This document shows positions 44,565-53,828 of a DNA stretch of 64,000 nucleotides, piece by piece. Below the pieces are notes generated by a model. It worked only from the letters and a program-made list of their open reading frames with translations. It was not told the origin of the DNA and ran no database searches. The translations under genes were made by a program, and so were the position numbers. The DNA is from Hydrocarboniclastica marina (GTDB lineage: Bacteria; Pseudomonadota; Gammaproteobacteria; Pseudomonadales; Oleiphilaceae), in the NCBI RefSeq assembly GCF_004851605.1, contig NZ_CP031093.1:3348692-3412691 (forward strand), read 5' to 3'. Every line of letters starts with the position of its first letter. Position 1 is the first letter of the stretch.

Positions 44565-45629
44565 CTAATCCCAAGCTAAATCCCATTCCCAAAGCCAAGC
44601 GGAGAGCGCTTTCCCGGCCCGATCTGCCACCATGCCGGTCGCAAGACCGGCCACAATACCCGCCCCTACAATAGCTGCAACGATAGCCCAGCCAGCGGGA
44701 CCGGTAAGAACGAGACCCGCCTTTGCAGCTAAAAGCCCGCCACCCAACACCGTGTATTTTCCCGCCAAACCGCCAGCCGCGCCTGCTGCGCCCAATCCAG
44801 TCATTTGCATTGCACCTTCTCGCAGCCAGTCTCCACCGTCCTCGCGGATGCCGTTAACCTTATGTATTCTCAAACCTGCATCTACTGCTAGGGCCACTTT
44901 ACCTAAATTATTTATACCTCGGCCGAAGGAAGCCATACGACTAGCTTCTGCGGTATCTGCAATAAAAAGCCGGGCGTCCGGTTTACCCAGTGGCCTGCGC
45001 TGCGCCAGAGTGATTGCTCTGTGTGGATTACTAAGCGCATTGCCACGGTTTTTGCTTCGCAGCGCTTCCGGGGACAGCCGATTAAGCTCCCTTCTATACA
45101 AATTGCTCATTTCACTATAAGCGTAGCGAATCTTGGTCTGAGCCTGATGACGGCGTTGCCCAACACCGGGCCCGTGCGACTGTTCGACTTTTTGACCCTC
45201 AAGCACCGCTTCCTGATATTTGAGGAGCGCGCTCTGAAAGCCATTCAGTCTTGCAGAGGCTGCGCTAGCGCTAGCTCCTACCAGCGAGTTCACAAGTTCT
45301 ATCTGCTCCCGGTCCAGATTGTGCTTCAGAAATAAAGCTAGCTGGTTAACGCCATCGCCGAGTTCTTCTGCAGCCCGAGCGATACTGCTGCGCTGGCCGG
45401 CGGGAAGACCGTTGATTCTGGTTAATATGGTACGAGTTTGCGGATGGGCGGTATCGAGAGAGTATGCTTTGCCTGGGGCGATCGAATCGTTCAATCCCAA
45501 GCCGTTAATTTTCAAGAAGCTGGCAAGATCATTCGGATCGTCACCAACTAAGTCGCCAGGGCACATCAAACGTTTGGAAAAAAATATATCGGGCACTGGT
45601 TCTCGCTCCTTGCATGGGTAGACCGCCAT
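44565..45629 (-). CDS. Candidate membrane-active toxin with LysM-like N-terminus and glycine-zipper C-terminus
   Basis: 354 residues, not matched to a named family. Residues ~28-75 (DPNDLASFLKINGLGLNDSI, then APGKAYSL) look like a LysM module. The middle is helical and charged. Residues ~270-345 are very Gly/Ala-rich and hydrophobic (GAAGAAGGLAGKY, GPAGWAIVAAIVGAGIVAGL), as in pore-forming or membrane-disrupting interbacterial effectors. No signal peptide is present, so delivery by a type VI system is possible, but no VgrG, PAAR or Hcp gene lies in the window. The DNA is visibly AT-richer than its neighbours, which suggests transfer. Confidence 0.75.
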   Translation of the reverse strand: MAVYPCKEREPVPDIFFSKRLMCPGDLVGDDPNDLASFLKINGLGLNDSIAPGKAYSLDTAHPQTRTILTRINGLPAGQRSSIARAAEELGDGVNQLALFLKHNLDREQIELVNSLVGASASAASARLNGFQSALLKYQEAVLEGQKVEQSHGPGVGQRRHQAQTKIRYAYSEMSNLYRRELNRLSPEALRSKNRGNALSNPHRAITLAQRRPLGKPDARLFIADTAEASRMASFGRGINNLGKVALAVDAGLRIHKVNGIREDGGDWLREGAMQMTGLGAAGAAGGLAGKYTVLGGGLLAAKAGLVLTGPAGWAIVAAIVGAGIVAGLATGMVADRAGKALSAWLWEWDLAWD

Positions 45630-45741
45630 CCGTGACTTGACGTTACATTCTATTCACTTAGAGCATGGGCACAAGGGTCGCTTTGCTAATTGTTGAACTT
45701 CCCCTTAAAAAACACGTAAAGCGACATCCCTTGTCTTCGCA

Positions 45742-47055
45742 CTACCCCAGCGCCAACCACCCAGCCAACACCAGCCCACCCGCCAGAGCAATCACCATCG
45801 GCCCTGCCACCAGTCGCCCCAACTTCCAGCCACCGATGCCTGCAGCGAGGCCTGTCTTCACGAGGTTGTTTACCGTCGCGGCGATGACAATGCCCAGGAT
45901 CGCGGTCTCCGCAGACAGGCTTTCCTGGGATAGCCGCGTCAGCGAGAGCGTAATGGCGTCAACATCGGTGACGCCGGATACCGCGGCCAGCAGGTACACG
46001 CCGGCGTCGCCGAACCCTTCCTGCAAGAGATGACCCAACAACAGAATGACTGTGAGCAACGCACCGAACCAGAGCGCGGACTTGAGGTCCAGCGGGTTTT
46101 GCTGGTGACGCGGCTGCTCGGCATTAACCCAGCCGCGATGCCGTCGCCAGAGCCACGCGGCAGGCAGATAAAGCAGCACCGTCATCAAGGCGACGGGCCA
46201 GAGCAATACAGGCAGGAGATCCGGATTAATGAGTGCGCAATAGATCAGAATGCGCGGGAACATCGTACCGCAGGCGATAAGTATGCCGGCGGCCAGCAGC
46301 GGCTTGAGTCCGGGGTTGTCGCGGCCCAGGCGGGACAGGTGCAGCGTAAGGGCGGTCGACGAGCTCAGGCCGGCAAAGAAACTGGTAAACAGCAGGCCCT
46401 TTTCGGTGCCGCCGATACGCATGGCGAAATAGCCGACAAAAGAAATGGAAGCGATGAGCACCACAAGCCACCAGATCTCAAACGGGTTGAGCACACCGCC
46501 AGGCCCATAGCCCTGATTCGGCAGGATGGGCAACAGCACCACAGTGATGAGCAACAGCTTCAGTGCGGCATCAAGTTCCCGTTCTTCCAGCTTGGCGAGC
46601 AGCCCATGCAGCTCGGCCTTGTTGTCCAGAATGAGCGCAGTTACCACGGCGGCGGCCGCGGGTATTGCAGGATCGACCAGCAACGCGGCTGACCCGAAAC
46701 AGAACGTCAGGCACAGGCCGATCAGTCCGGTGATGCTGTAGTCGTCGCTCTGGGCCGCCTTCAGCCGGTAACCCATCAGGCCTATGGCAACCACCGCCAG
46801 AAAAAAGGCGGGCAACACCCAGGGGGTCAGCTCCAGGGACAGCAAGGCCGCGAAACCGCCCAGCAACCCGGTAAGCGCATGGGTACGGAGACCCGCAACA
46901 CGGCCGCCTGCCCGCAATTCCCGGTTCTGCCAGCCGCGCTGCAGCCCGATGAGCGCGCCTAGCAGGATGGCCAAGCCAAGCCGAAGCAGCGTGGTGTTCT
47001 GATCAAACCAGTCGAGGCCGGCTGTTTCCATTGGTACGAGGGTCTCCGGATGCAT
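45742..47055 (-). CDS. MgtC/SapB plus DUF4010 membrane protein
   Basis: 437 residues with 12 or more membrane segments. N-terminal MgtC/SapB-like part (LRLGLAILLGALIGLQRGWQ, GLRTHALTGLLGGFAALLSL), then DUF4010 (LEERELDAALKLLLITVVLL, FFAGLSSSTALTLHLSRLG, AVSGVTDVDAITLSLTRLS). Role of this group is unknown; Mg2+ or envelope stress links come from MgtC. The ATG at 47055 lacks a ribosome site, while a GGAG stands 12 bases before an in-frame ATG at 47031, so the true start may be eight codons later. Confidence 0.9.
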   Translation of the reverse strand: MHPETLVPMETAGLDWFDQNTTLLRLGLAILLGALIGLQRGWQNRELRAGGRVAGLRTHALTGLLGGFAALLSLELTPWVLPAFFLAVVAIGLMGYRLKAAQSDDYSITGLIGLCLTFCFGSAALLVDPAIPAAAAVVTALILDNKAELHGLLAKLEERELDAALKLLLITVVLLPILPNQGYGPGGVLNPFEIWWLVVLIASISFVGYFAMRIGGTEKGLLFTSFFAGLSSSTALTLHLSRLGRDNPGLKPLLAAGILIACGTMFPRILIYCALINPDLLPVLLWPVALMTVLLYLPAAWLWRRHRGWVNAEQPRHQQNPLDLKSALWFGALLTVILLLGHLLQEGFGDAGVYLLAAVSGVTDVDAITLSLTRLSQESLSAETAILGIVIAATVNNLVKTGLAAGIGGWKLGRLVAGPMVIALAGGLVLAGWLALG

Positions 47056-47202
47056 AACGAGCTTGCTGTTGGCAGCCGAACTGAACGAAGAAGCTTACTC
47101 AAACCAGACGTACTAGACACGAGATACAAGATAGATATTCAGTATCCCTATCCGGCAGCCAAAAGCGCAACAGCTGCGTCGCGCTCCGGCTGATTCTGGG
47201 GA

Positions 47203-47463
47203 CTACTCCGGCCTACTGGCGAGCGTCTTTACATTGTCGTGAATCTTGAACAGCACGATCAAAAGTTCGCACGTGATCCTCGCAGCGATAGCGCCCCCGA
47301 TAATCGTGAGCAGCCCCATGATGAAGCTGGTGAACGTTATCCCCTGGAAGGTTGCAAACATGCGAACAACGCCGTTGAAAAGCACCAGGAGCAAAAGCAG
47401 CCAGTAAATAAAGGTGATCATTTTCGGGGTGAGCATTGAATTGAAGTAGAGTACGTCTTTCAT
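47203..47463 (-). CDS. DUF4282-family small membrane protein
   Basis: 86 residues, two membrane segments (FIYWLLLLLVLFNGVVRMF and SFIMGLLTIIGGAIAARITCELLIVLF, the latter quoted as GLLTIIGGAIAARITCELL). The end RITCELLIVLFKIHDN is the DUF4282 signature. GGAGG lies five bases before the ATG. Function unknown. It stands alone between DUF4010 and the hydrolase genes. Confidence 0.88.
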   Translation of the reverse strand: MKDVLYFNSMLTPKMITFIYWLLLLLVLFNGVVRMFATFQGITFTSFIMGLLTIIGGAIAARITCELLIVLFKIHDNVKTLASRPE

Positions 47464-47991
47464 ATGACCTCCGTCATCGATACAGGGTTGTAGAGCCAGC
47501 TACTACGCGCCCACCCGCTAGTGTCCTGTCCGGGCATATACCGCTGAGACGACGACTTGGCCAAGGAAAGCACTTTCTTTGTGTACGAACTCGCGCAACG
47601 TCACATCAACAATGACACCCGTCACGCCCGCGTATTTCCCACCGTCTCAGCCACGCAACACTAGTCAGGCAGTGAGACATGAGCAGTAGAAATACATCGC
47701 TTTAGAAAGCACTTCAGCGCCAGTGTAGCGCAACTATACAAGTGTGTACGCAGGCGGAAGGCAGATTCTCTGCTCGATTATTGCAATCGTCTGGTATCGA
47801 GCGCGTCGAGAATCGCGCACGGCATTAAAGGCCTGCCCAGCAGCTGACGAGCAAGTCGGAAGAGTTGGCGTTGAAGATTGCCGGGAGGCGTGCGATACAG
47901 GCGCCTCGCCCAGGTCGGGCTTAATGGCACAGGGTGATGGCAAAAGGGGTGTGGGGAACGGAGCCCCGACTGGGCTCCGTTGAAGCAGTTT
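47464..47991. other. 528-bp intergenic region
   Basis: No supported gene; short open frames have atypical composition. It contains the hydrolase terminator hairpin at 47957-47981 and, near 47464-47500, the promoter region of the DUF4282 gene. Nothing else was recognised. Confidence 0.5.
47957..47981 (-). terminator. Hairpin downstream of the alpha/beta hydrolase gene
   Basis: AACGGAGCCC (47957-47966) pairs perfectly with GGGCTCCGTT (47972-47981) around a 5-nt loop. It starts 11 bases past the hydrolase stop codon on the minus strand. There is no U-tract, so it may rather protect the mRNA 3' end. Confidence 0.6.
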
Positions 47992-48810
47992 TCAGAATCC
48001 CTTGCGCTGAACGTCCCACCCTTCGGCGTCGCAGCCAAGACAAGGCCCGGCAAAGAGGTCAGCGGCGTCTTGATCGCCTTTGAGCTGGTAATCCCACCAG
48101 GCTGTCGTGATGCCGCGGTAGACACCGAGGTCGCCGATCGGTGCAAAGTGGCTGGTGCCCTGGCTGTTGGCCCAGAACACGGGGACATTCGCGGCCTGAT
48201 ACACGGGCGCCTGGTTCCTTGAGGGGGAAGCCACGAAATCGCTGCTTCCGGACAACAGCAACATCGGTCCTGTCTGATCTCCCTGGGAGGCGGAATCATG
48301 CCCCAGTCCGACAACGTAGGGCTGAATTGGAGCCGTAGCAGTAATCCGCTCATCACGACCCGCCATCAAAGAGCCACCACCGCCCTGGGAGTGGCCGGTA
48401 GTGCCGACCCGTGTCAGGTCCAGACTGTCGGCAATCGCCGAACCACTAATGCCATCAAGGCAGTCGAGCATCTGTTCGCCGGTGCCGGCGTTACTGGTAT
48501 TGGCCGCCACTACTACGTAGCCCCAGGACGCCCAGTGCTCAAGTCCCTCGCTGTATGCTGAAACCTGTGTGGAGGTACCGTTGCCCCAGAGGATCACCGG
48601 GTGATCGTCCGTCAGCGTAACCGGACGGAACACCGTGCAAGTGCTGCCGCTGGCCTCGGACATGACTGCATGTGGCCCCGCCACTGCGTAGTCCGCAAAC
48701 GTGTCAGTAGTGGCACCGCCACCAGGGCTCAGTGCCCAGGCTGAACTCGACAGCAACAACGCCCCAACAATCGCAAAGCGCGCCCGCGCCGGATCAAATA
48801 GCATCTTCAT
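47992..48810 (-). CDS. Secreted alpha/beta hydrolase, polyesterase/cutinase-like
   Basis: 272 residues. Signal peptide to about residue 27 (SSSAWALS). Nucleophile elbow GHSQGGGG with Ser141, acid Asp191 in SGSSDFVASP and His221 in GTSHF form a full triad in the right order. The oxyanion-side strand is VILWGNGTST. Four cysteines (58, 117 and two in the tail GPCLGCDAEG) may form disulfides. The fold resembles dienelactone-hydrolase/PET-hydrolase-like esterases, but the elbow is GHSQGG rather than the GHSMGG of PETase-type enzymes. Substrate unknown; an extracellular ester or polyester is likely. A decayed relative lies at 30951-31162. Confidence 0.9.
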   Translation of the reverse strand: MKMLFDPARARFAIVGALLLSSSAWALSPGGGATTDTFADYAVAGPHAVMSEASGSTCTVFRPVTLTDDHPVILWGNGTSTQVSAYSEGLEHWASWGYVVVAANTSNAGTGEQMLDCLDGISGSAIADSLDLTRVGTTGHSQGGGGSLMAGRDERITATAPIQPYVVGLGHDSASQGDQTGPMLLLSGSSDFVASPSRNQAPVYQAANVPVFWANSQGTSHFAPIGDLGVYRGITTAWWDYQLKGDQDAADLFAGPCLGCDAEGWDVQRKGF

Positions 48811-49181
48811 AGAGCTTTCCTTGAGTATCTTGTTTTTGTGTTTTTGGTGCAGTTCCTACCGGGCTCAGTTTGGGGTTATCGGGCGGGGCTGAACGGTATC
48901 TTTGTCACAGTTTCGCGGAAGAGCTCGAGGCATGAGCATTGCCAACACTTGCACGAGCCGACGATTCAACGCTGCATCCCGACGGTGCTTGCTGCGCAAC
49001 CAGCTTCAGCTAAGGCGTTCCACTGGAAATAGCACAGCTCAGAAACGAAGATAAAAAAACGAGATCTACTGCTCGGCTAAGCAGCAGAAACCCCGGGGGC
49101 GCCCTTTTAAAACACCAGGCAACCGTTGGAACCACATGCCAGTGATTTGCCAGATCTGGCTCCACCCCGGGCTACACAACC
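48811..49181. other. 371-bp intergenic region, nothing recognised
   Basis: Holds the hydrolase promoter side and the 3' side of the DUF808 gene. A GGGCGCCC palindrome followed by TTTTAAAA near 49098-49114 may terminate transcription. No gene is supported. Confidence 0.45.
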
Positions 49182-50105
49182 CTAGCTCTTCAATCCCTTG
49201 ATGAGCTTAACCACGCCCAATACCAGCGCCCCCGCGACAATCCCAAACAACGCATTGAGCAAGGTTGGAATGGTGAACTCGAGAATGGCTCCCGCTCCGG
49301 CAACGCCTGCCGATGCCGCCGCTAGCTCTTCCACACCGTGGTATACCGCCGGGATGCCGTGGGCAAGTATACCTCCGCCCACCATGAACATGGCCGCAGT
49401 GCCGATGATGGATAGACTCTTCATCAGGTAGGGCGCCGCGCTGACAATGCCGTTGCCGACACTGCGGGCGAATGTTGAGCTTTTCTCGCTCAGGTGCAGC
49501 CCCAGGTCGTCCAGCTTGACGATGCCGGCGACCAGACCGTAGACGCCGATGGTCATGATCACGGCAACGACGGACAGGACGGTGACCTGTTGGCTGAAAT
49601 CAGCAGTGGCGACAGTGCCGAGGGTGATGGCGATGATCTCGGCGGAGAGGATGAAGTCCGTTCGCACGGCGCCTTTGATCTTGTCTTTCTCGAACGCCAC
49701 CATGTCCACGCTGGGATCGCTCAGGGCTTTTACTTCTTCGGCGTGGGCCTTCTCGTCATCGTGGGCGTTATGAAGAAATTTGTGGGCGAGCTTCTCGGCG
49801 CCCTCGAAGCAGAGGAACGCACCGCCAACCATTAGCAGAGGCGTCACGGCCCAGGGAATGAATGCGCTGATCAGAAGCGCCGCAGGCACCAGGATCAGTT
49901 TGTTTATGAATGAGCCCTTGGCGACGGCCCAGACCACCGGCAGTTCCCGCGCGGGGTTAACGCCAGTGACCTGTTGGGCGTTGAGCGCGAGGTCGTCGCC
50001 CAGCACGCCTGCAGTCTTTTTCATCGCGACTTTGGTCATGACCGAGACATCGTCGAGAATCAGGCTGATGTCGTCTATCAGGGTAAGTAAGCTGGCTCCG
50101 GCCAA
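49182..50105 (-). CDS. DUF808 family membrane protein, YedI-like
   Basis: 307 residues from a TTG at 50105, preferred because AAAGGA precedes it and it gives the family N-terminus (M)[26 protein letters not shown] at 50147 would add 14 polar residues without a good ribosome site. Conserved stretches: [23 protein letters not shown] (quoted as [18 protein letters not shown]), [38 protein letters not shown]. About six to seven membrane segments. Function unknown. Confidence 0.92.
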   Translation of the reverse strand: MAGASLLTLIDDISLILDDVSVMTKVAMKKTAGVLGDDLALNAQQVTGVNPARELPVVWAVAKGSFINKLILVPAALLISAFIPWAVTPLLMVGGAFLCFEGAEKLAHKFLHNAHDDEKAHAEEVKALSDPSVDMVAFEKDKIKGAVRTDFILSAEIIAITLGTVATADFSQQVTVLSVVAVIMTIGVYGLVAGIVKLDDLGLHLSEKSSTFARSVGNGIVSAAPYLMKSLSIIGTAAMFMVGGGILAHGIPAVYHGVEELAAASAGVAGAGAILEFTIPTLLNALFGIVAGALVLGVVKLIKGLKS

Positions 50106-50450
50106 AAGATTGTCCTTTATCTGCTGCTGAGTGTTGTCGGTATACACCCCCTTGAGATGGGATACACCCGGGTCTGCGTATGAGTCTATACGATGGGGCG
50201 GTTACGTTCCCATTTCCGCGGGGTGACATTCCTGCTTAGCGGGTGCGCGCGATGGAGCGCTATTGCTCTCACTCATCTGTCCAACGGGCAGCCGCCTGTC
50301 GCGGTAAGCAGAAATCTGCATGCCCGAGGGTTTATCCCGTAGACAGGCGCCCAATGTCCCACTCTGGTAACCCGCATGTGGTTCACGCGGGCGGACGTTG
50401 CTAGCATGTCTGCCGCTCGCTCAGTTTCATTTTCCCGGCCGGAACCCCTC
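50106..50450. other. 345-bp divergent intergenic region
   Basis: Between the DUF808 gene and the Lnt2 operon, so two promoters are expected. Only a short CCCGC/GCGGG inverted repeat around 50370-50390 was noted. The upstream frame from 50376 is open into the next gene but lacks a ribosome site. Confidence 0.4.
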
Positions 50451-51038
50451 ATGAGATTATCCGCCAAGCTGTGCAACACCATGGGCGGGCCCAACACCTG
50501 TCGCTGGATGCTGCTGCTCTTGCCAGGGCTGGTGCTTGTGGCTGCGGCGATGGCCAGCGTCGTGCAAACTCCAAATGACCTGGCCTCACATCAGCCCTTG
50601 CAGAAAGTAGCACCCGCACAGCTAGCATTCGACCAAGAAGCGCTCGATGCGCTCAACCTCGACGACATGCTCGAGCGCGCAACGGGGTACCACACCCGGG
50701 CTTTGTCGCTGGACGGCAGAATCACGGCTGCGCTGGAAAGCGGTGTCGCGGATCTACCTGAGGCCCTGCCACCAATGGCGGAGGAACGGGTTCGCCTGCT
50801 GATCCGCAAAGCCGTTCCGGGTCCCCAGGGCCGGCAGCTCGGGGATCTCACGGTGCGGTTCCACCGCTATCAGGTAGCCCAGCGCAAACTGGGCCTTCTC
50901 GAAGCCGCGCCCACCAGCCGGGCTGCCTTTGAGGCGCGTACAAAACTCCAGATTGAGCATTTCGGTGCGGACGACGCCCGGCGCTTGTTCGCCCAACGAA
51001 ACGCGATCCTCCGGGCCATGCTCGAGCCGGACGAATGA
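50451..51038 (+). CDS. Membrane-anchored protein coupled to a second Lnt-like enzyme
   Basis: 195 residues from the ATG at 50451. One N-terminal membrane segment (about 20-37, WMLLLLPGLVLVAAAMASVV), then a helical periplasmic domain with paired-charge helices (ALNLDDMLERATGYHTRALS, MAEERVRLLIRKAVPG, QLGDLTVRFHRYQVAQRKLG, FGADDARRLFAQRNAILRAM). The general look recalls lipase chaperone-type helices, but I cannot assign it. Its stop overlaps the next start (ATGA), so the two products are made together and likely work as a pair. Confidence 0.8.
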   Translation: MRLSAKLCNTMGGPNTCRWMLLLLPGLVLVAAAMASVVQTPNDLASHQPLQKVAPAQLAFDQEALDALNLDDMLERATGYHTRALSLDGRITAALESGVADLPEALPPMAEERVRLLIRKAVPGPQGRQLGDLTVRFHRYQVAQRKLGLLEAAPTSRAAFEARTKLQIEHFGADDARRLFAQRNAILRAMLEPDE

Positions 51039-52654
51039 CCTTGGCCGCCGCTGGCAGCCCGCCCATTGCGCCGCTGCGCACCGCTGACTTTATCCTCGCG
51101 GGCGTCTCCGGTGTGCTATTGGCCCTGCCCTACCTTCTACCTCAACTCTTCCTTATTAGCTGGATCGCCTTCGTTCCCCTGCTGTTCGCTTTACGGGATA
51201 AAGGCCCCGGCCAAAGCTACCTGCTGGGCGTGGTTACCGGGCTGACCACGTTCGTTGCTGCGGCCTGGTGGATCATCGAGTTCATCACCCGCCTGAAGGG
51301 TTATGACCTTCCGCTGACGCTGGCCCTCGCGGTTCTGTTCTGGGTGTACAGCGCCCAGCTTTTCGGGCTATTGGCGCTCGCGTTTGCCTGGCTGAGACGA
51401 CGCTCAGGTGTGCCCGACCTTGTGCTTTTCCCGGTATTGCTAGCGGTGTTTTTTGCGCTCTTCCCCATGCTGTTCCATATACAGCTGGGCGAGAGCCAGA
51501 GCCGGTTTCTGGTGGCCTTGCAGGCGATTTCGTGTACCGGCGTTCACGGGCTGGATGCGGTGATCGCCCTGAGCAGCATTGTCGTATTCAAGCTCCTGAG
51601 CGGCCGCCCGGTTCGGGGCGAGGTCCCAGCCCTATCCGCCGCGGTCGCGGTTATTGCGCTCTGGCTGGGCTTCGGGTTTTTCAGCCTTTCTGACTGGGAC
51701 CGGCAGATGGAAAGCTGGCAGACCCGCAACATCGGCTTTGTCCAGCACAACACCGGCCCACTCCTCTCCCCCGAACCGCCCACACCGGGCTACAGTCGTG
51801 GGTATCCCCGGGCGATGGAGCTGACCGAGGGGTTAGCCGATGCGGGGGCGGAGCTGGTGCTCTGGCCGGAGACCCGGTTTATCCAATATTTTTCCAAGCC
51901 CCATGTGCGAAGGGCCTTTGAGAGTCAGGTCGCTGACATGGGCGTGCCACTGCTTTTTCAGGACATGGAGCAGGTTCACGACACGGAAAGTAAAAACAAC
52001 CGTGACGTTGGCCGCGAGTACAACACGGCGCTGCTGCTGAATGCCCGGGGCGAGGAGCAGGACCGCTACCGCAAGATCAGACGCGTGGCGTTTGGCGAGT
52101 ATCTGCCCTTGGTGGGCGATTATCCCCGCATGTCCGCTTGGGTCACTGGGCTTTTCGGGGGCTTTTACGACAATGTCAGCGCCGGGACTGAGCCGAAGGT
52201 GTTCGGCGTAGCGGGTATGAGCCTGGTTCCGCTGATCTGCTATGAGGCGATGTTTCCGGAACTGGTGGCAAACGCGACGGCTGCCGCGAAAAGAAAGGGC
52301 CAGGTCTTGGCGGTGCTGTCGAATAACGCCTGGTTTGGCGCGACCCGGCAGCCCTACCAGCACCTTAACGCTTCGGTACTCAGAGCAGTGGAGAACCGGG
52401 CGCCCCTGGTTCACGTGATCAACAATGGCCCGTCCGGAGTGGTGCTGCCCAATGGCCGGTTTCTGTTTCAGGCACCGTTCGGGGAAGAGGCCGGGTATCT
52501 GGTGGACATGCCCTACTCTCCGGAATCGGGGGGCAGTTTCTTTACCCGCAACCCTTACCTGTTCAGCGGTGCCCTTTATGTGCTCCTGGCCGGCTTTGTG
52601 TTGAGCGCCATGATTCGCCGCCGGCGTTCCCGCAGGGGTGTCACCAAAGGCTAA
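51035..52654 (+). CDS. Apolipoprotein N-acyltransferase-like protein (second Lnt, CN-hydrolase fold)
   Basis: 539 residues. N-terminal membrane domain of 6-7 segments (to ~215) and a C-terminal nitrilase-type domain. The catalytic set is conserved in order: Glu279 in LVLWPETRF, Lys347 in RYRKIRRVAFGEYLP and Cys402 in PLICYEAMFPEL; a final membrane segment closes the protein (~510-530). Lnt adds the third acyl chain to lipoproteins. Linkage to an unknown partner gene rather than to corC/ybeX argues that this is an accessory paralogue with another acceptor. Confidence 0.88.
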   Translation: MTLAAAGSPPIAPLRTADFILAGVSGVLLALPYLLPQLFLISWIAFVPLLFALRDKGPGQSYLLGVVTGLTTFVAAAWWIIEFITRLKGYDLPLTLALAVLFWVYSAQLFGLLALAFAWLRRRSGVPDLVLFPVLLAVFFALFPMLFHIQLGESQSRFLVALQAISCTGVHGLDAVIALSSIVVFKLLSGRPVRGEVPALSAAVAVIALWLGFGFFSLSDWDRQMESWQTRNIGFVQHNTGPLLSPEPPTPGYSRGYPRAMELTEGLADAGAELVLWPETRFIQYFSKPHVRRAFESQVADMGVPLLFQDMEQVHDTESKNNRDVGREYNTALLLNARGEEQDRYRKIRRVAFGEYLPLVGDYPRMSAWVTGLFGGFYDNVSAGTEPKVFGVAGMSLVPLICYEAMFPELVANATAAAKRKGQVLAVLSNNAWFGATRQPYQHLNASVLRAVENRAPLVHVINNGPSGVVLPNGRFLFQAPFGEEAGYLVDMPYSPESGGSFFTRNPYLFSGALYVLLAGFVLSAMIRRRRSRRGVTKG

Positions 52655-52671
52655 CGACCCAGTCACGGACG

Positions 52672-53676
52672 CTAGCTTTGCAGCTTACGCCAGCGCCCGG
52701 GCGACAAACCCGTCCAGCGGCGGAAAGCCCGGTAAAACGTACTCACCTCGGCGAACCCCAGTGACTCGGCAATGGCGGGCAACGACGCATGGGTATCCGC
52801 AACGGCCTGGAGCGCACGCACCTGGCGCACCTCATCAAGCAGGCCATCAAAAGTATGCCCCTGTTCACGTAGCCGCCGGGCCAGGGTGCGCTCGCTGATA
52901 CCCAGAGCTTTCGCAGCCATAGACCGACGCGGGAGATTCGGGCCCAGTCTGGTCGCCAGCCACTGCTTCATCTCCGGTACTGAAACACTGCTCATACTCA
53001 ATGCGGCCAGGCGCGCGGTGGAATAGCGTTCGTGCACCTGGGCGAGCTGGGGATCCGCCTGGGGCAGCGGCTGGTCCAGCACGGCGTTATCCATTAGCAC
53101 CCCGCTAAAGGCCTGCTCAAACTCGACCGGACACTGGAACACGGCCTGATACCCCGGCAGCGGCCCCAGCCGCGCCTGACTGAACTGCACCCGTAACGGC
53201 TGCATACGTGTGCCCGTCACCCAGCTGGCAAAGCCCACCACCGCTGCCAGCACGGCCTCTATCTGGTAGGGGCTGAAGGCCAGCTTGCCCTGGCGGGGAT
53301 GATAGACCAGCCAGGTGGCGGCCTGCCCCGCGAGCACCTGGAAGCGCCCACCGTCCGAGATCAGGCGCTGGTACCGCTGCACCATCACCACGGCCTCGCG
53401 CAGGGTCGCGGCGGACTGCAGCGCAAAGCCCACGCCGCTGATACTCATGGGGGTGAATTCCGCGCCGACTTTCAGGCCGAAGCCGGGGTCGTTAGTGCAG
53501 CGCTCGGCGGCGTGCCAGAGCCGAGTGATGTCGTCGATAGGCCAGCGTTCCTGCTTGCGCGCCGCTGCGGGAAGGCCTGCCGTGGTCAGCAGTTTGTCCG
53601 CATCGACAGACAGTCGCTGCGCCGCGGCGATCACAGTATTTACCCATCCCAGCGAGACTGTGGCCTCTAATGTCAA
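52672..53676 (-). CDS. AraC-family regulator, Arabinose_bd/OruR type
   Basis: 334 residues from a TTG at 53676. N-terminal ligand-binding domain (~15-200; TPMSISGVGFALQSAATLREAV) and a C-terminal AraC domain with two helix-turn-helix units (ALGISERTLARRLREQGHTF and SLGFAEVSTFYRAFRRWTG). It lies divergent from the FAD dehydrogenase gene and probably activates that cluster. Oddity: the start region contains two near-identical 18-bp copies with a 22-bp period. If one period is removed, an upstream ATG at 53710 reads MALELTLEATVSLGW in frame; as it stands that ATG runs into another frame. TTG with the duplicated AGAGG as ribosome site may rescue translation. Confidence 0.88.
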   Translation of the reverse strand: MTLEATVSLGWVNTVIAAAQRLSVDADKLLTTAGLPAAARKQERWPIDDITRLWHAAERCTNDPGFGLKVGAEFTPMSISGVGFALQSAATLREAVVMVQRYQRLISDGGRFQVLAGQAATWLVYHPRQGKLAFSPYQIEAVLAAVVGFASWVTGTRMQPLRVQFSQARLGPLPGYQAVFQCPVEFEQAFSGVLMDNAVLDQPLPQADPQLAQVHERYSTARLAALSMSSVSVPEMKQWLATRLGPNLPRRSMAAKALGISERTLARRLREQGHTFDGLLDEVRQVRALQAVADTHASLPAIAESLGFAEVSTFYRAFRRWTGLSPGRWRKLQS

Positions 53677-53700
53677 TTTGGCTGGCCTCTAAAGTCAATT
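53661..53700. repeat. 18-bp direct repeat, 22-bp period, over the AraC gene start
   Basis: TGGCCTCTAATGTCAATT (53661-53678) and TGGCCTCTAAAGTCAATT (53683-53700) differ at one position. On the minus strand each copy holds AATTGAC-TTAGAGG. The copies could be tandem operator half-sites, a duplication that changes the reading frame, or both. Confidence 0.8.
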
Positions 53701-53828
53701 CAAGTGCCATGGTACCGGTCTATCTTAAGTCGGGACAACTAATCGCTTTAGCGGGATGAGCAACACTGTCCAGGTGCAGAACGCAGTACTGGCAAACGCG
53801 GACAAGCCAACAGGACCCGGGTATTAGC

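Noticed and set aside
47957-47981. Integron or attachment-site-like palindrome
   Set aside because: The position 11 bases past a stop codon and the simple hairpin form fit a transcript end better; there is no integrase gene in the window.
47744-47983. 79-codon plus-strand frame in the gap before the hydrolase terminator
   Set aside because: No ribosome site, no motif, and it runs through the hydrolase 3' hairpin; treated as non-coding.
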